The position numbers and the translations under genes are program-made. The notes under the pieces were generated by a model that made no database searches, was not told the origin of the DNA, and worked only from the letters and a program-made list of their open reading frames with translations. This document shows, in pieces, positions 37,289 through 46,726 of a DNA stretch of 64,000 nt. How positions within the stretch are numbered: position 1 is the first letter of the stretch; every line of letters begins with the position of its first letter. Origin of the DNA: Hahella sp018986435 (GTDB lineage: Bacteria > Pseudomonadota > Gammaproteobacteria > Pseudomonadales > Oleiphilaceae); NCBI RefSeq assembly GCF_050749805.1, contig NZ_CP192738.1, positions 6,634,001-6,698,000 on the forward strand, in the 5' to 3' direction.

Positions 37289-38463
37289 TCATCCTGTTTG
37301 ATAAAGGTGACGCCAGCGATGCCCACCACGGTGAAGGATTTGCCTTCCTTGCTGTCGAAATGATAGAAGCTGACGCGCTCGGTGCGCCCATCATCGAACT
37401 GGAGGGTGAGCGCGTATTCGCTCAAGCGATATTTCCCGGCGGCGCCAGCGTTAGCGTAGGTGGAGACGCCCGCGCCTGCAGACGCCACGGAGCCGCCGGA
37501 AGACCGGTTCAGCTCAAAGCGTCCGTCACGGGTGAAAGTGATGGTTTGCGCTGAGGCGATGACATCCATCATGCCCATTTCAGCACTGGGCATGATCATG
37601 GTTGAACCGGCTTTCCAGGTTCCCTCCAGTTTCGCGTTCTTGTCTGCAGGCCATACTGGATAAACTTGGGGAACCTCCCAAGGATCGTCTCCGGGAATGC
37701 TAAAGACGTAAGTGTCGCCCTTCTCCTTCCAAGTACCCCAGGCTCTGGGCCGGACGCGCCGCGAAGCTTCCACATCCAGATCTTCCAACGCCAGGTCGAA
37801 ATCACGATACAGATCGCCGTTACTGAACAGAAGCTGAGGTTTAAATATCAGGCTGAAGCCGTTCGACGAGTCGGTCAGCACCACCTTTTCCACCTCATCC
37901 CAATCCGGGCCGCCGTCCGGCTTCAGATACTTATCCATCTCAGCGGAAATAAGGGACACCTTCACCGCAGGCTTACTTCCTTTTTGCTTGGGGGTTTGCG
38001 CAGCATCCGCGTGTTGCGGGGAAGCCTTAAGCGTCCGGTAAAATGCGGGATAACTGTGGATTAGATTAAATTCATCGCTGGCGATCGCACCCGCCATCGC
38101 CTGACATAACCCCGGCATCTTACTTTCCAGGGAGCGGCGCAGTTTGAGTTTGGCTGACTCCAGTATGTGTTCCACTTTAGCGCTATCCTCAATGCGCCGT
38201 TTCACTACTGCATCAACTTGCGCCACCTGATTACGTTCCGTCCATTCACGAAAAGTCGCTTCGCTGACTACGGACAATTTCGCCTTGTTACAGAGCTCAC
38301 GACTGATGCGCATGGCCTCAATATGTTGATAAACATCCGCCAGCCCTTCCGCAGCGCGCGCTGACGACAGCGTCAGCAAAGGCGCAGTGAGGACGGCCAG
38401 CGCCATGGTCAGCACAGAGCGCCGATAGCGTATGGCGAGAGACGATCGGCAAAGGTTTAACAT
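37285..38463 (-). CDS. Hypothetical secreted protein
   Basis: I do not recognise this protein. The start at ATG 38463 (AGGGG upstream) gives 392 residues with a Sec signal ending SSARA. The first half is helical with many charged residues; the second half is beta-rich (WGTWKEKGDTYVFSIPGDDPW, LEGTWKAGSTMIMPSAEMGM, ITFTRDGRFELNRSSGG, YRLSEYALTLQFDDGR). The latter pattern, GxW followed by a strand pair, resembles lipocalin-like or beta-sandwich repeats. A Gly/Ala-rich loop sits between strands. No catalytic motif is seen. Confidence 0.6.
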   Translation of the reverse strand: MLNLCRSSLAIRYRRSVLTMALAVLTAPLLTLSSARAAEGLADVYQHIEAMRISRELCNKAKLSVVSEATFREWTERNQVAQVDAVVKRRIEDSAKVEHILESAKLKLRRSLESKMPGLCQAMAGAIASDEFNLIHSYPAFYRTLKASPQHADAAQTPKQKGSKPAVKVSLISAEMDKYLKPDGGPDWDEVEKVVLTDSSNGFSLIFKPQLLFSNGDLYRDFDLALEDLDVEASRRVRPRAWGTWKEKGDTYVFSIPGDDPWEVPQVYPVWPADKNAKLEGTWKAGSTMIMPSAEMGMMDVIASAQTITFTRDGRFELNRSSGGSVASAGAGVSTYANAGAAGKYRLSEYALTLQFDDGRTERVSFYHFDSKEGKSFTVVGIAGVTFIKQDD

Positions 38464-38603
38464 GATGATTGATCCCCTGACTGGAAAATTGGAATATTGA
38501 TCTGCTGTTAAAACGCTCCAGTTAAACAAGCCCCGCCTGGGGCGATAACTGGGGAAAACCCCAGGCGCCAGCAGTATTTCATCAAGAAAACCAGGAAACT
38601 TTT

Positions 38604-39566
38604 ATGACGCAGCCGAATCGATACGCGATCGCCATTCATGGAGGAGCGGGGACCTTGTCCAAAGGAATGCTCACAGAGGACCAGGAGAACGAAGTACACG
38701 CCGCCCTGCGGCAGGCGGTCATGGCGGGCAAACAGATATTAGCCCAGGGAGGAACCAGCCTGGACGCCGTCGAAGCGGCGGTGCGCGAGTTGGAGAACAG
38801 CGAGTGGTTCAACGCCGGCAAAGGCTCGGTCTATAACTATGATGGCGATCATGAGCTGGACGCCTCCATCATGGACGGCGCTACCCTGAAAGCCGGCGCC
38901 GTGGCGGGCATCCGCAACAGCCCGAACCCTGTGACAGTGGCCCGCGCGGTCATGAACAAATCCGAACACGTCCTGTTGGCGGGTGAAGGCGCTGATCGTT
39001 TCGCCAAGGCGATGGGATTGCCCCAGGTGGAAAACTCCTGGTTCGGCACGCCCATGCGCCATAGCCAGTGGCGCCAGGCCCAGGATAAAGCCAAGCCCAG
39101 CCTGGAGCCGGGCGCAGAGGACTATAAATTCGGCACCGTGGGCGCCGTCGCCTTTGATCAGGCTGGCAACCTGGCCGCCGCCACTTCCACTGGCGGCATG
39201 ACCAATAAAAAGTACGGTCGCGTCGGCGATTCTCCGCTGATCGGCTGCGGCGCTTACGCCGACAATCGCAGTTGCGCCGTGTCCACTACCGGGCACGGGG
39301 AATACTTTATTCGCCATGTCGTGGCCCATGAGGTGTGCGCCCGTTACCGCTATCTTGGCGAATCGCTGCAGCAGTGCGCGCAGCAGGTGTTGTTCGAGGA
39401 GTTGCAGCCAAGAGGCGGCGAAGGCGGATTGATCGCCATCGATCATACCGGCGCAGTGGTGTTGAATTTTAATACGGAAGGCATGTATCGGGGCTGGAGC
39501 GAAGGCGACGGCGAGGTTTTCACCGGCATCTACGGTGACGACGCGGTGCGCCCCAGTAAGGCTTAA
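38604..39566 (+). CDS. iaaA: Isoaspartyl peptidase / L-asparaginase (Ntn hydrolase)
   Basis: A 320-residue proenzyme with IHGGAGT at the start and the self-cleavage site before T178 in KFGTVGAVAFD, the N-terminal nucleophile of the beta subunit. GGMTNKKYGRVGDSPLIGCGAYAD and TTGHGEYFIR are family motifs for substrate binding. It cleaves isoaspartyl dipeptides and asparagine. The absence of a signal peptide indicates a cytosolic enzyme. It is a lone gene. Confidence 0.92.
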   Translation: MTQPNRYAIAIHGGAGTLSKGMLTEDQENEVHAALRQAVMAGKQILAQGGTSLDAVEAAVRELENSEWFNAGKGSVYNYDGDHELDASIMDGATLKAGAVAGIRNSPNPVTVARAVMNKSEHVLLAGEGADRFAKAMGLPQVENSWFGTPMRHSQWRQAQDKAKPSLEPGAEDYKFGTVGAVAFDQAGNLAAATSTGGMTNKKYGRVGDSPLIGCGAYADNRSCAVSTTGHGEYFIRHVVAHEVCARYRYLGESLQQCAQQVLFEELQPRGGEGGLIAIDHTGAVVLNFNTEGMYRGWSEGDGEVFTGIYGDDAVRPSKA

Positions 39567-39644
39567 CGGTCAAAGCCAGTAAGATTTAGCATTATTTTTA
39601 GCCAAAACAGTGGGATAGACTATTCTTAAAGAAGGTTTTTGACA

Positions 39645-39684
39645 AAAGTCCCCTTCTCTTCCGTCAGGACGCGAGGGGGCTTTG
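39645..39684. terminator. Possible hairpin terminator after iaaA
   Basis: AAAGTCCCC pairs with GGGGGCTTT with one mismatch, around a loop of about 20 bases, between the peptidase and the chemoreceptor gene. The U-run is short, so the call is tentative. Confidence 0.35.
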
Positions 39685-39709
39685 CGCCGTTTGTCAGTAC
39701 TTTCTGGGG

Positions 39710-41659
39710 ATGTCTATGCCTAAATTGCTGCGTTTTTTCACCACCCGGCTGTTGCGGCCGGTGCTTATCGTGTTGTGCGTTGCGGTGGCGCTGCAGATTG
39801 TCGCCAATATTCTGCTCGGACAATTTCAGTTAAACAATCTGGTCAAAGAGGTCGAGTCCGGCCTGCGTGACAGCCGCCAGAAGGTCAGCACTGAGTTGAG
39901 CGCGGCGGAAAGCGCCGTCGCCACGCAATTACAGACCATGTCCGACAACGCCCAACAGCAACTACAGAGCAAGCTGGGCGCGCAGTTGGAGACGCAGCGC
40001 AAAGATATCGCCCAGAATTTGCGACAGACCCTGGATGAAGGGGTTAAGAACCTCACCGGCATCGTCGCCGCTATCGCCCCCCCCGCTATCTGGGACCGGG
40101 ACACTCCCGAATTGACGCGCCTGGCGCAGTTGGTGGACAACAGCGACTCCATCGTATTCGCCGGCTTTTATGGCTTTTTCGGCCAGGAACCCGAGCAGTT
40201 GACCCGCTATGTCGACCGCACCGATGAGAAAGTGCAGGAGCTGATCAAACAGGGCGAAGGCAAAGGCTCGCTGGCCAAGGTCATCGATGCGGCGGAAAAA
40301 GATCCCGGCATCGTCGTCATTCGTACGGATATCGCGCCCCAGGGCGCCGTGATCGGCCAGTTCGTGGTTGGCGTCAGCACTTCCCGCATCGACGGTCAGA
40401 TGGAGCGCCTGAAAGGCCAGTTCTCAGATCTTACCAACCAGAGCAAAGTGGCGGTGGCCAATGTGCTCGGCAGTGAATTGTCGCGGGTATCAGAGGCGCT
40501 ACGGTTATCTCTGAAAAACACCGAAACGCAAACGGACGAATCCATCTCTTCCGCCGTCCTGCAGATTCGCGAAGGGGCGGAGTCGTTAATCGGCAGTCTG
40601 ACCACAGCTTCTCTTGCAGCGGGAGTTATTTTGGTCGTACTGATATCCCTGGTGCTGGGCGTGCGGGTGGTGTTGAAGGTGGATGTGCTGAGCAAAGCCA
40701 TCTGGAACATCGCCGAGGGTGAGGCGGACCTCACGCAACGGGTGAGAATTCAGGGCAATGACGAAATCGCCGACGTGGGCAAAGGCCTCAACGTCTTTAT
40801 CGAGCGGATACAGAAAATCGTGTTGAACGTCAATAAATCCGCGGAACTGGCTTCGTCGCAATCTGATGAATTAAAGCAGAACACCCAGCACGCCGATGAA
40901 GCCGTGGCGCATCAAAAGCAGGAAATCGAACAGATCTCTTCCGCCATCTCAGAAATGTCCAGCAGCATTCATCATGTGGCGGAGCATGTGCAACTGGTGG
41001 CCAACGATGTCGATCACATCAAGTCGGAAACCAAGAAGTCCGGCTCTATCTCGCATAATCTGCGTAATATGTTGCACTCGCTGCAATCAGAGATGAGCAA
41101 CGCGGAAGAAGTGGTCAATCAACTCGACTCTCACAGCAAAGAAATCGGCTCCGTATTGCTGGTGATACGCACCATCGCCGAACAGACCAACCTGCTCGCG
41201 CTTAACGCCGCCATCGAGGCTGCGCGGGCGGGAGACAGCGGCCGCGGTTTCGCCGTGGTGGCGGATGAAGTGCGCACCCTCGCCAATAAAACCCAGCAGT
41301 CCACCACAGAGATTCAAAACCGCATAGACAGCCTGCAAACCGGCAGTCAGAGCGCCGTGCGCTCCATCAGCGCCGCCTCAGAGCGGGCCAAACGCTCCAG
41401 CGAGGCGTTCACCGAGTCGGACAGCAGCCTGGAGAACATCAACCAGTTGGTGATTGGTCTGTACGATCGCACTACCGAGATCGCCTCAATGGCGGAAGAA
41501 CAGAGCGGCGTTGCGGAGGAGATCAACCGCAACATCGTCAATATCGCCGACGCGTCAGAGCGCACCCAGCAGTCCGCCGCCGAATCCGCCCAGGCCGGAG
41601 CCAGTATCCAGCAGTCCGTGTCGGACTTGCGGCGGCAGGTGTCTGAATTTGTAGTGTGA
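39710..41659 (+). CDS. Methyl-accepting chemotaxis protein
   Basis: A 649-residue transmembrane chemoreceptor. The first helix is at about 12-38 (LLRPVLIVLCVAVALQIVANILL). A periplasmic sensor with coiled-coil start follows, then a second helix near 305-328 and HAMP. The signalling domain carries the hairpin tip EQTNLLALNAAIEAARAGDS(G)RGFAVVADEVRTLA. The periplasmic domain type is not one I can name. There is no C-terminal CheR-docking pentapeptide. No che genes are in the window, so it feeds a chemotaxis array encoded elsewhere. Confidence 0.92.
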   Translation: MSMPKLLRFFTTRLLRPVLIVLCVAVALQIVANILLGQFQLNNLVKEVESGLRDSRQKVSTELSAAESAVATQLQTMSDNAQQQLQSKLGAQLETQRKDIAQNLRQTLDEGVKNLTGIVAAIAPPAIWDRDTPELTRLAQLVDNSDSIVFAGFYGFFGQEPEQLTRYVDRTDEKVQELIKQGEGKGSLAKVIDAAEKDPGIVVIRTDIAPQGAVIGQFVVGVSTSRIDGQMERLKGQFSDLTNQSKVAVANVLGSELSRVSEALRLSLKNTETQTDESISSAVLQIREGAESLIGSLTTASLAAGVILVVLISLVLGVRVVLKVDVLSKAIWNIAEGEADLTQRVRIQGNDEIADVGKGLNVFIERIQKIVLNVNKSAELASSQSDELKQNTQHADEAVAHQKQEIEQISSAISEMSSSIHHVAEHVQLVANDVDHIKSETKKSGSISHNLRNMLHSLQSEMSNAEEVVNQLDSHSKEIGSVLLVIRTIAEQTNLLALNAAIEAARAGDSGRGFAVVADEVRTLANKTQQSTTEIQNRIDSLQTGSQSAVRSISAASERAKRSSEAFTESDSSLENINQLVIGLYDRTTEIASMAEEQSGVAEEINRNIVNIADASERTQQSAAESAQAGASIQQSVSDLRRQVSEFVV

Positions 41660-41678
41660 CGCCCGACGTTTTAAGGGA

Positions 41679-42134
41679 TTAATAAGGCCGATAGGTGCTC
41701 ATGCACTGGGCGATGTGATTGGACGCGTCATTGATACACTCGAAGAACTGGCGCTGCTTGCCTTTTGCCTGCGAGCATTCGCGCTGGGTCAACTTGCTTT
41801 CGATGCGCTTCAATTCAGGCATGCCCTGATCATATTGCGCCTGCGTCATGTGGCCGGAGTTCAGGTTTTTCCTGGCGACGTCGCGCATGCTCGACAGCCA
41901 GTCTTTGCCATTGCTGATGGATTTAGAACAGAAATCAGCCCCCAATGCTTCCCCGGACGCAGAACCCTCATCGTCTGTAGCAACAGGCGCCGCATCCTTT
42001 TTGATTTGCTCCTGCTTCTGCCCCGGACAGGGACGATCCGAAAACGTCATATTGCCCGACGCATCCGTACACTTATAGATACCCGCATTCGCCATCCCTG
42101 AACACAACAAGAAAATCACCGCCAACTTCCGCAT
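41679..42134 (-). CDS. Small secreted DUF4124 protein
   Basis: The start at ATG 42134 gives 151 residues with a Sec signal (cleavage at MANA). The mature N-terminus, GIYKCTDASGNMTFSDRPCPG, is the DUF4124 signature, a small beta hairpin with two cysteines. The rest is helical and charged with four more cysteines, ending AQCMSTYRPY. DUF4124 proteins are periplasmic and of unknown function. It lies tail to tail with the chemoreceptor gene. Confidence 0.8.
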   Translation of the reverse strand: MRKLAVIFLLCSGMANAGIYKCTDASGNMTFSDRPCPGQKQEQIKKDAAPVATDDEGSASGEALGADFCSKSISNGKDWLSSMRDVARKNLNSGHMTQAQYDQGMPELKRIESKLTQRECSQAKGKQRQFFECINDASNHIAQCMSTYRPY

Positions 42135-42247
42135 TTCCAACTCCAAAGGCTCAGTCCACGCCGCTCCTAACGAGCAGCCTTACAAACTAACCAGAATAGA
42201 CCATCAATCCCAGGATACAAATAAACGCGGAAACACACGCCAAACGC

Positions 42248-43066
42248 CTACTTATCGCCCTTCCATTCACCAATGGAAGCACGACGCTCATCGTCATCCG
42301 CTAACGCGTGACTGCCGACCAGCCTGCAGGGTCCGCATTGGTAGGGGAATAACCAGAGGTCGCTGTTCCTCTCAATAGAATGACCTGTCCGCCAATCTCC
42401 ACCGCACCCCGGACACCTGCGTTTTTCCTCATTTTTGCGTCGGCCCCAATACCGAAAGAGAAAGTAGTACGTAGGTACGCCGGTAGCGTGTTCAATGAGC
42501 CGGCAAACTTCCTTCCCAGCCAAAGTCAGCGCACTATTGACGTCGGCAAGCTCCTTGTAGGTTTCTGACTCAAGCACGGCGGATCTCATCCAAATCGAGT
42601 CACACTGGCGGTAATTCCGCTGCCAGAAATAAGCCTGCTCACGTTCGTCTGCATCGCAAGGAACGGTGTACAGGGTGATATTTTCTCCATTGTCGCCCCG
42701 ATATAACGGCGACTCGCCGTCATTATCGATTGTATGCAGGTACAGGAATGGCGCGCCTTTCCATGAGGCTTCCTTCCTTGGCGCGTTATCTTCCAACGTT
42801 TCCCAAACCGGTTCACCGCCAAAATACCGTTTAAGCCCTTCCAATAAACTCAAACCATAACGGTTATAAAACCTCAGCTCCGTGGCGCTTGGTCCAAGTG
42901 TATTAACATATGCGCAAACAATGCCTTGCTGAACTGCACAAACATAATCGTCTACATTCACTTGCCCATTATGTGCAAGCGTAGAGAGAAAGCTGAACGC
43001 CAGCTCCAGCGCCTCATCTTTATCATCATTAACCAGCGAACCAAAGGTTACTTTACGCAGAATCAA
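42248..43066 (-). CDS. DUF2310 Zn-ribbon protein, copy 1
   Basis: A 272-residue soluble protein. The C-terminal zinc ribbon has CPGCGG and, about 25 residues on, CGPCRLVG. The rest has the DUF2310 pattern (GVPTYYFLFRYWGR, SALTLAGKEVCRLIEHATG). It is paralogous to the next minus-strand gene: both share PTYYFLxRYWGR, KCPGCGG/RCPGCGG and the CxPCRLV ribbon half. Function is unknown; a nucleic-acid-binding role has been suggested for the family from the ribbon. Confidence 0.8.
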   Translation of the reverse strand: MILRKVTFGSLVNDDKDEALELAFSFLSTLAHNGQVNVDDYVCAVQQGIVCAYVNTLGPSATELRFYNRYGLSLLEGLKRYFGGEPVWETLEDNAPRKEASWKGAPFLYLHTIDNDGESPLYRGDNGENITLYTVPCDADEREQAYFWQRNYRQCDSIWMRSAVLESETYKELADVNSALTLAGKEVCRLIEHATGVPTYYFLFRYWGRRKNEEKRRCPGCGGDWRTGHSIERNSDLWLFPYQCGPCRLVGSHALADDDERRASIGEWKGDK

Positions 43067-43103
43067 GACCCTCTCCTTACCAGCGCTTAAGCGCTCCTAA
43101 TAA

Positions 43104-43916
43104 CTATCGGCCTGTCCACTCGCCAATGAGTGCGAGGTCGTCATCATCCATTTCGACGCCTGCGCCGGAAACAAGACGGCAAGGGTCACATTTGAATGGG
43201 AAAAGCCAGTATTCGCGTCGTCCATCAAGCGGCTCTGAAGTACGCCAACGGCCACCGCAGCCCGGGCATTTGCGATGCGCTTCATCCTGGCCACGCCCCC
43301 AATAACGATACAGAAAATAATAGGTAGGCAGATCAGTCGCCAACTCTATTAGTCGGCAGTATTCCCTTCCCATCTCGGACAGTTCGCTATTAACATCCGT
43401 CATCTCCTTGTAAGCGGGTATTTCAAGAGAGCCGCTATATATCCAGAGCTGATCATGAGCTTGATACGACAAGTTCCAACGGTAAATATTTTCCCTGACT
43501 TCGTCAGACACAGGAAGGTGATAAAGCGGAACCCCTTTGCCATCACCTTCTCTCCGTAGAGAAGCCCCTTCAGCAAACATATCAGTGGCTAGAATCAGCG
43601 ACGAAGAAGTACGCCAATCAAATTCTTCTTCCAGCACATCATCCAAACACTCCCAGTGTGGAGAAGAATTGAAAAATGCGTCTATCTTTCTCAAGCAATC
43701 CAGCCCAAACTGGCTGTGATGTTTGAGCAACATGGCTTGCGAACCCTGGAGATTAACGTACGCATTCAAAGCTCCATTATGAAAAGCAATATTAGAATCC
43801 TCGAATATTTGACCATTTTTCAGCATGGCCGCGAGATAGCTTTCGAGAAGCTCTCGGGCTTCCTTCACATCAAAATTCTTAGAAGCATCAGGTCTTAAGC
43901 TTACTTTATACAGCAC
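43104..43916 (-). CDS. DUF2310 Zn-ribbon protein, copy 2
   Basis: I favour a GTG start at 43916 (after GGGA, 9 bases away), because MLYKVSL then aligns with MILRKVTF of the paralogue; a longer frame to 43952 adds 12 unrelated hydrophobic residues. The product is 270 residues. It shows the same order as copy 1: N-terminal alpha/beta part, DLPTYYFLYRYWGRG, and the zinc ribbon CPGCGGRW ... CDPCRLVSG. The two genes lie 37 bp apart in tandem and have diverged strongly, so the duplication is old or they were acquired separately. Confidence 0.8.
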   Translation of the reverse strand: MLYKVSLRPDASKNFDVKEARELLESYLAAMLKNGQIFEDSNIAFHNGALNAYVNLQGSQAMLLKHHSQFGLDCLRKIDAFFNSSPHWECLDDVLEEEFDWRTSSSLILATDMFAEGASLRREGDGKGVPLYHLPVSDEVRENIYRWNLSYQAHDQLWIYSGSLEIPAYKEMTDVNSELSEMGREYCRLIELATDLPTYYFLYRYWGRGQDEAHRKCPGCGGRWRTSEPLDGRREYWLFPFKCDPCRLVSGAGVEMDDDDLALIGEWTGR

Positions 43917-43983
43917 GATTATTTTCCCGAAGAGCGCGAGATAGAAAGGCAATAACGGACAGAATGGGATATTAATTCAATAG

Positions 43984-44211
43984 CTAAATGTAAAACGCTT
44001 TATAGACGAAATAACAAGCAAACCCCACGACGACCCAGAACAATATCCCAAATACGAATGCAAACAACCCTTCCGGGTCGGCATGTTTACCGGCGAATAG
44101 CCGATGGATCAGATACCCCGGGCCCTTGATCAGAAACTCCATCACGATATAGAACACAGCCTCAGCAACGAAGCCCAGCAGTTTAAGGAGAAGAACAACT
44201 AAATCTTCCAT
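43984..44211 (-). CDS. Small membrane protein, 75 aa
   Basis: A short protein with an N-terminal amphipathic or membrane helix (LVVLLLKLLGFVAEAVFYIVMEFLI), a polar middle (HRLFAGKHADPEG) and a strong C-terminal helix (LFAFVFGILFWVVVGFACYFV). It lies between copy 2 of the DUF2310 genes and the oxygenase gene on the same strand. Function is unknown. Confidence 0.65.
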   Translation of the reverse strand: MEDLVVLLLKLLGFVAEAVFYIVMEFLIKGPGYLIHRLFAGKHADPEGLFAFVFGILFWVVVGFACYFVYKAFYI

Positions 44212-44244
44212 CGGAATACCACTTAGATTTGAAGAGTATGAAGG

Positions 44245-44793
44245 CTAGGCCACTTCCCGATACATCACATCCGTGCGCAGCACATATTTAACGCCGCTTT
44301 CGACGGTGGAGCCTTGATGCATTGTGGCATGGGGAAATACTACCACGGAGCCTTTTTCGGGTTTGATTTTGTCCCAGCGGAAGGCGATTTCTCCGCCTTC
44401 GTAGTCTTCATTCAGAAAGATCAAGAATGACAGTAGACTCGCTTCTTTCTCGCTGCGGGCGTATGAGCCGTCGCGATGCCATTTGAAGTACTGGCCGGGT
44501 TCATAGCGATAGAAGCGCAAGCGTTCGTTCAAGCCGATCAGTTCCCAACCGTCCAACTCCTGCGGCAGCATGGCTTTGATTCGGTTGAAGATATTATCCG
44601 CCATGACGGCGTCGTCAAAAATAACGCGATCATTATTACGGATATCTTTGTACATCTGCGATCCGCGCGCGGTTTGAATCTCCGCTTCGTCGTATCCCAT
44701 CGCTTCACTGTCGGAAATATAAGCGTCGCACTCTGGCGCCGTTAGAAACCCTTGAATGGCGAAAACGCCTGCGCCGTATTCGATTTTTTTCAT
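44245..44793 (-). CDS. 2-oxoglutarate/Fe(II) oxygenase, prolyl-4-hydroxylase type
   Basis: A 182-residue single-domain dioxygenase. The iron triad is visible as H106 and D108 in KWHRDGSY and H159 in HATMHQGS; R173 (VLRTDVMYR) or K169 would hold 2-oxoglutarate. The double-stranded beta-helix pattern LLSFLIFLNEDYEGGEIAF is typical of P4Hc proteins. It hydroxylates a protein or small molecule using O2; the substrate is unknown. Confidence 0.9.
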   Translation of the reverse strand: MKKIEYGAGVFAIQGFLTAPECDAYISDSEAMGYDEAEIQTARGSQMYKDIRNNDRVIFDDAVMADNIFNRIKAMLPQELDGWELIGLNERLRFYRYEPGQYFKWHRDGSYARSEKEASLLSFLIFLNEDYEGGEIAFRWDKIKPEKGSVVVFPHATMHQGSTVESGVKYVLRTDVMYREVA

Positions 44794-44933
44794 GTCGCCA
44801 ACTCACTCCTATGACTACGCGGCGAATGCCCTAATGGGCGTAGGAGTCTGTATTATCCTGTGGCGGACAGGGAAAACCATACGCATAAGCCGCCCACAAA
44901 GGGCGGCGATAGGATGAGAAATAAGCAGGGTAA

Positions 44934-45587
44934 TCAGTCTGCCGATGCTTCCGTTTTCGCCTGCAGTTGCGCCGCTATCTCCGCGTCTTTGGCCAGCACC
45001 TCGCTGAAACTGCGGCGACCGGTGACGCGTTTTATATAAGCGTCGATGACCTCCGTGCGCGGAACCAAACCAAACTGAGTACACCAGTGGAAAGCCATTC
45101 CCCACAATACATCCGCCGCCGAGAACTTCTCGCCCAGAATATAGGGCCCGCTGGCGATACGCTCGACGATGGCGTTCAACATGACGTCATAATCCGCATA
45201 GGGACTGGTGTCCCGCGGCGCGGGGTCTCTTTGCATCGCTTTGTCCACCACCGCCGGCTCAAAACAGCTGGCGTAATACACCATCCAGCGTAAATAAGGC
45301 CCGCGCAATGGATCATTCAACGCTGGGGCCAGACCTGCCTGTGGAAACAAGTCAGCAAGATAAAGAAAAATCGCCACCTGCTCCGTGATCAGCGCATCGC
45401 CATGCTGCAGTGCAGGGACTTTGCCCAAGGGGTTCACCTGCAAATACTCGTCTCGGCGATTGTCGCCATTGCGGATGTTGATCAGTTTCACTTCATAAGC
45501 CGCCTCCAGCTCCTCCAGCAATACCATGGAGCCCGTGGAGCGGGTCTGGGGACAATGAAACAACGTGATTTTCGAATCAGAAGCCAT
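44934..45587 (-). CDS. Glutathione S-transferase family protein
   Basis: A 217-residue GST: N-terminal thioredoxin fold with TLFHCPQTRSTGSMVLLEEL (Ser-type active site region), VNPLGKVPAL and the TEQVAIFLYLAD loop; C-terminal helical domain with GEKFSAADVLWG. It is transcribed divergently from a WYL-type regulator with a dyad operator between them, so it is probably the regulated gene. Substrate unknown. Confidence 0.9.
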   Translation of the reverse strand: MASDSKITLFHCPQTRSTGSMVLLEELEAAYEVKLINIRNGDNRRDEYLQVNPLGKVPALQHGDALITEQVAIFLYLADLFPQAGLAPALNDPLRGPYLRWMVYYASCFEPAVVDKAMQRDPAPRDTSPYADYDVMLNAIVERIASGPYILGEKFSAADVLWGMAFHWCTQFGLVPRTEVIDAYIKRVTGRRSFSEVLAKDAEIAAQLQAKTEASAD

Positions 45588-45640
45588 GACGCATATCCTT
45601 TTGGTTGGGAAATAAACTCAGTGGCATAATACGACCCCAT

Positions 45641-45661
45641 ACCTGTCAACTTTTGTCAGGT
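45641..45661. promoter_or_regulatory. Dyad operator between GST and WYL-regulator genes
   Basis: The 21-bp site reads ACCTG-t-CAA-ctt-TTG-t-CAGGT, with eight matched bases per arm (ACCTG.CAA / TTG.CAGGT). It lies 30 bp before the WYL regulator start and 54 bp before the GST start. A CATAAT box (45624-45629) is next to it. Spacing and symmetry fit a dimer-binding site for the YafY/DeoR-type regulator encoded to the right. Confidence 0.75.
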
Positions 45662-45691
45662 TTAAAATAAAAAATTTGCAGCAGGTTTGTT

Positions 45692-46663
45692 ATGCGCGCC
45701 AGCCGTCTCCTGACCATCCTTATGACCCTTCAAGCCCGCGGCCAGACCACCGCGCCGGTGCTGGCGAAGGAGTGTGGCGTGTCTCTGCGCACGGTCTACC
45801 GCGATATAGAAACCCTGAGCGCACTGGGCATCCCGGTTTATAGCGAGCGAGGCGCCGAGGGCGGATACCGTCTTCTGGACGGCTACCGCACCCGGCTCAA
45901 CGGACTGTCGTCGCAAGAGGCTGAGGCCCTGTTCCTGACAGGTTTATCCGGTCCAGCCAACGATATGGGTCTGGGCGCCGCCGTCTCCGCCGCCCAGACT
46001 AAGCTGTTAGCGGCTCTACCCCAGGAAATGCGTTCCGGGGCGGAGCGCATGCAATCCCGGTTTCATCTGGACGCCCCCGCCTGGTTCGCGGAGTCAGAAC
46101 ATCCAGATCTCCTCCGGGACATCACCCAGGCAGTCTGGGAACAGCGAACTATCGAGATGCGCTACCAAAGCTGGAAAGGAGAAAAACAACGTCGCGCCGA
46201 ACCACTTGGCGTTGTCTTGAAAAGCGGCTCCTGGTATCTGGTGGCGCAAGTCGATGGCGATCTCCGCACCTATCGCATTTCCCGCATTCAGGAGTTAAGC
46301 GTCTCAACCACTCGTTTTGAACGCCCAGTGGAATTCGATCTGGCCGCTTATTGGCGCGCCAATACCCTCCGCCTGGAAGAGGAGCTGCACACCTATGTCG
46401 CTGAAGTGCGCCTATCTGAAAAAGGCGTCTGGATGATGGACGCGCTCAACTCGCCCTATGTGCGCGCCGCCACCTTGTTAGACTCCACTCCAGACGCACA
46501 AGGCTGGCGTAAAGCCAAACTACCCGTTGGCGCCCTGCGTCAGGCCTGTGTGGAATTATTGCGGTTCGGCGCTGATCTGGAAGTGCTGGAACCACCGGAG
46601 TTGCGGGAAAAAATGGCGAGTATCGCAGAGGAGATGGCGCAGTTGTATGCGCAATCAAAGTAG
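45692..46663 (+). CDS. YafY/WYL-domain transcriptional regulator
   Basis: A 323-residue regulator: N-terminal DeoR-like winged helix (RLLTILMTLQARGQTTAPVLA, SLRTVYRDIETLSALGIPVYSERG), a wing ending GGYRLLDGYR, a WYL domain (IEMRYQSWKGE ... EPLGVVLKSGSWYLVAQ) and a C-terminal WCX extension. WYL domains sense ligands, often nucleotides or small metabolites. A palindromic site 31 bp upstream suggests autoregulation and control of the divergent GST gene. Confidence 0.9.
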   Translation: MRASRLLTILMTLQARGQTTAPVLAKECGVSLRTVYRDIETLSALGIPVYSERGAEGGYRLLDGYRTRLNGLSSQEAEALFLTGLSGPANDMGLGAAVSAAQTKLLAALPQEMRSGAERMQSRFHLDAPAWFAESEHPDLLRDITQAVWEQRTIEMRYQSWKGEKQRRAEPLGVVLKSGSWYLVAQVDGDLRTYRISRIQELSVSTTRFERPVEFDLAAYWRANTLRLEEELHTYVAEVRLSEKGVWMMDALNSPYVRAATLLDSTPDAQGWRKAKLPVGALRQACVELLRFGADLEVLEPPELREKMASIAEEMAQLYAQSK

Positions 46664-46726
46664 AACTTTATATAGAGTAACTATTCTATCCCAGACATTA
46701 AGAGGAAATGGAACCTTGAAAACAAA

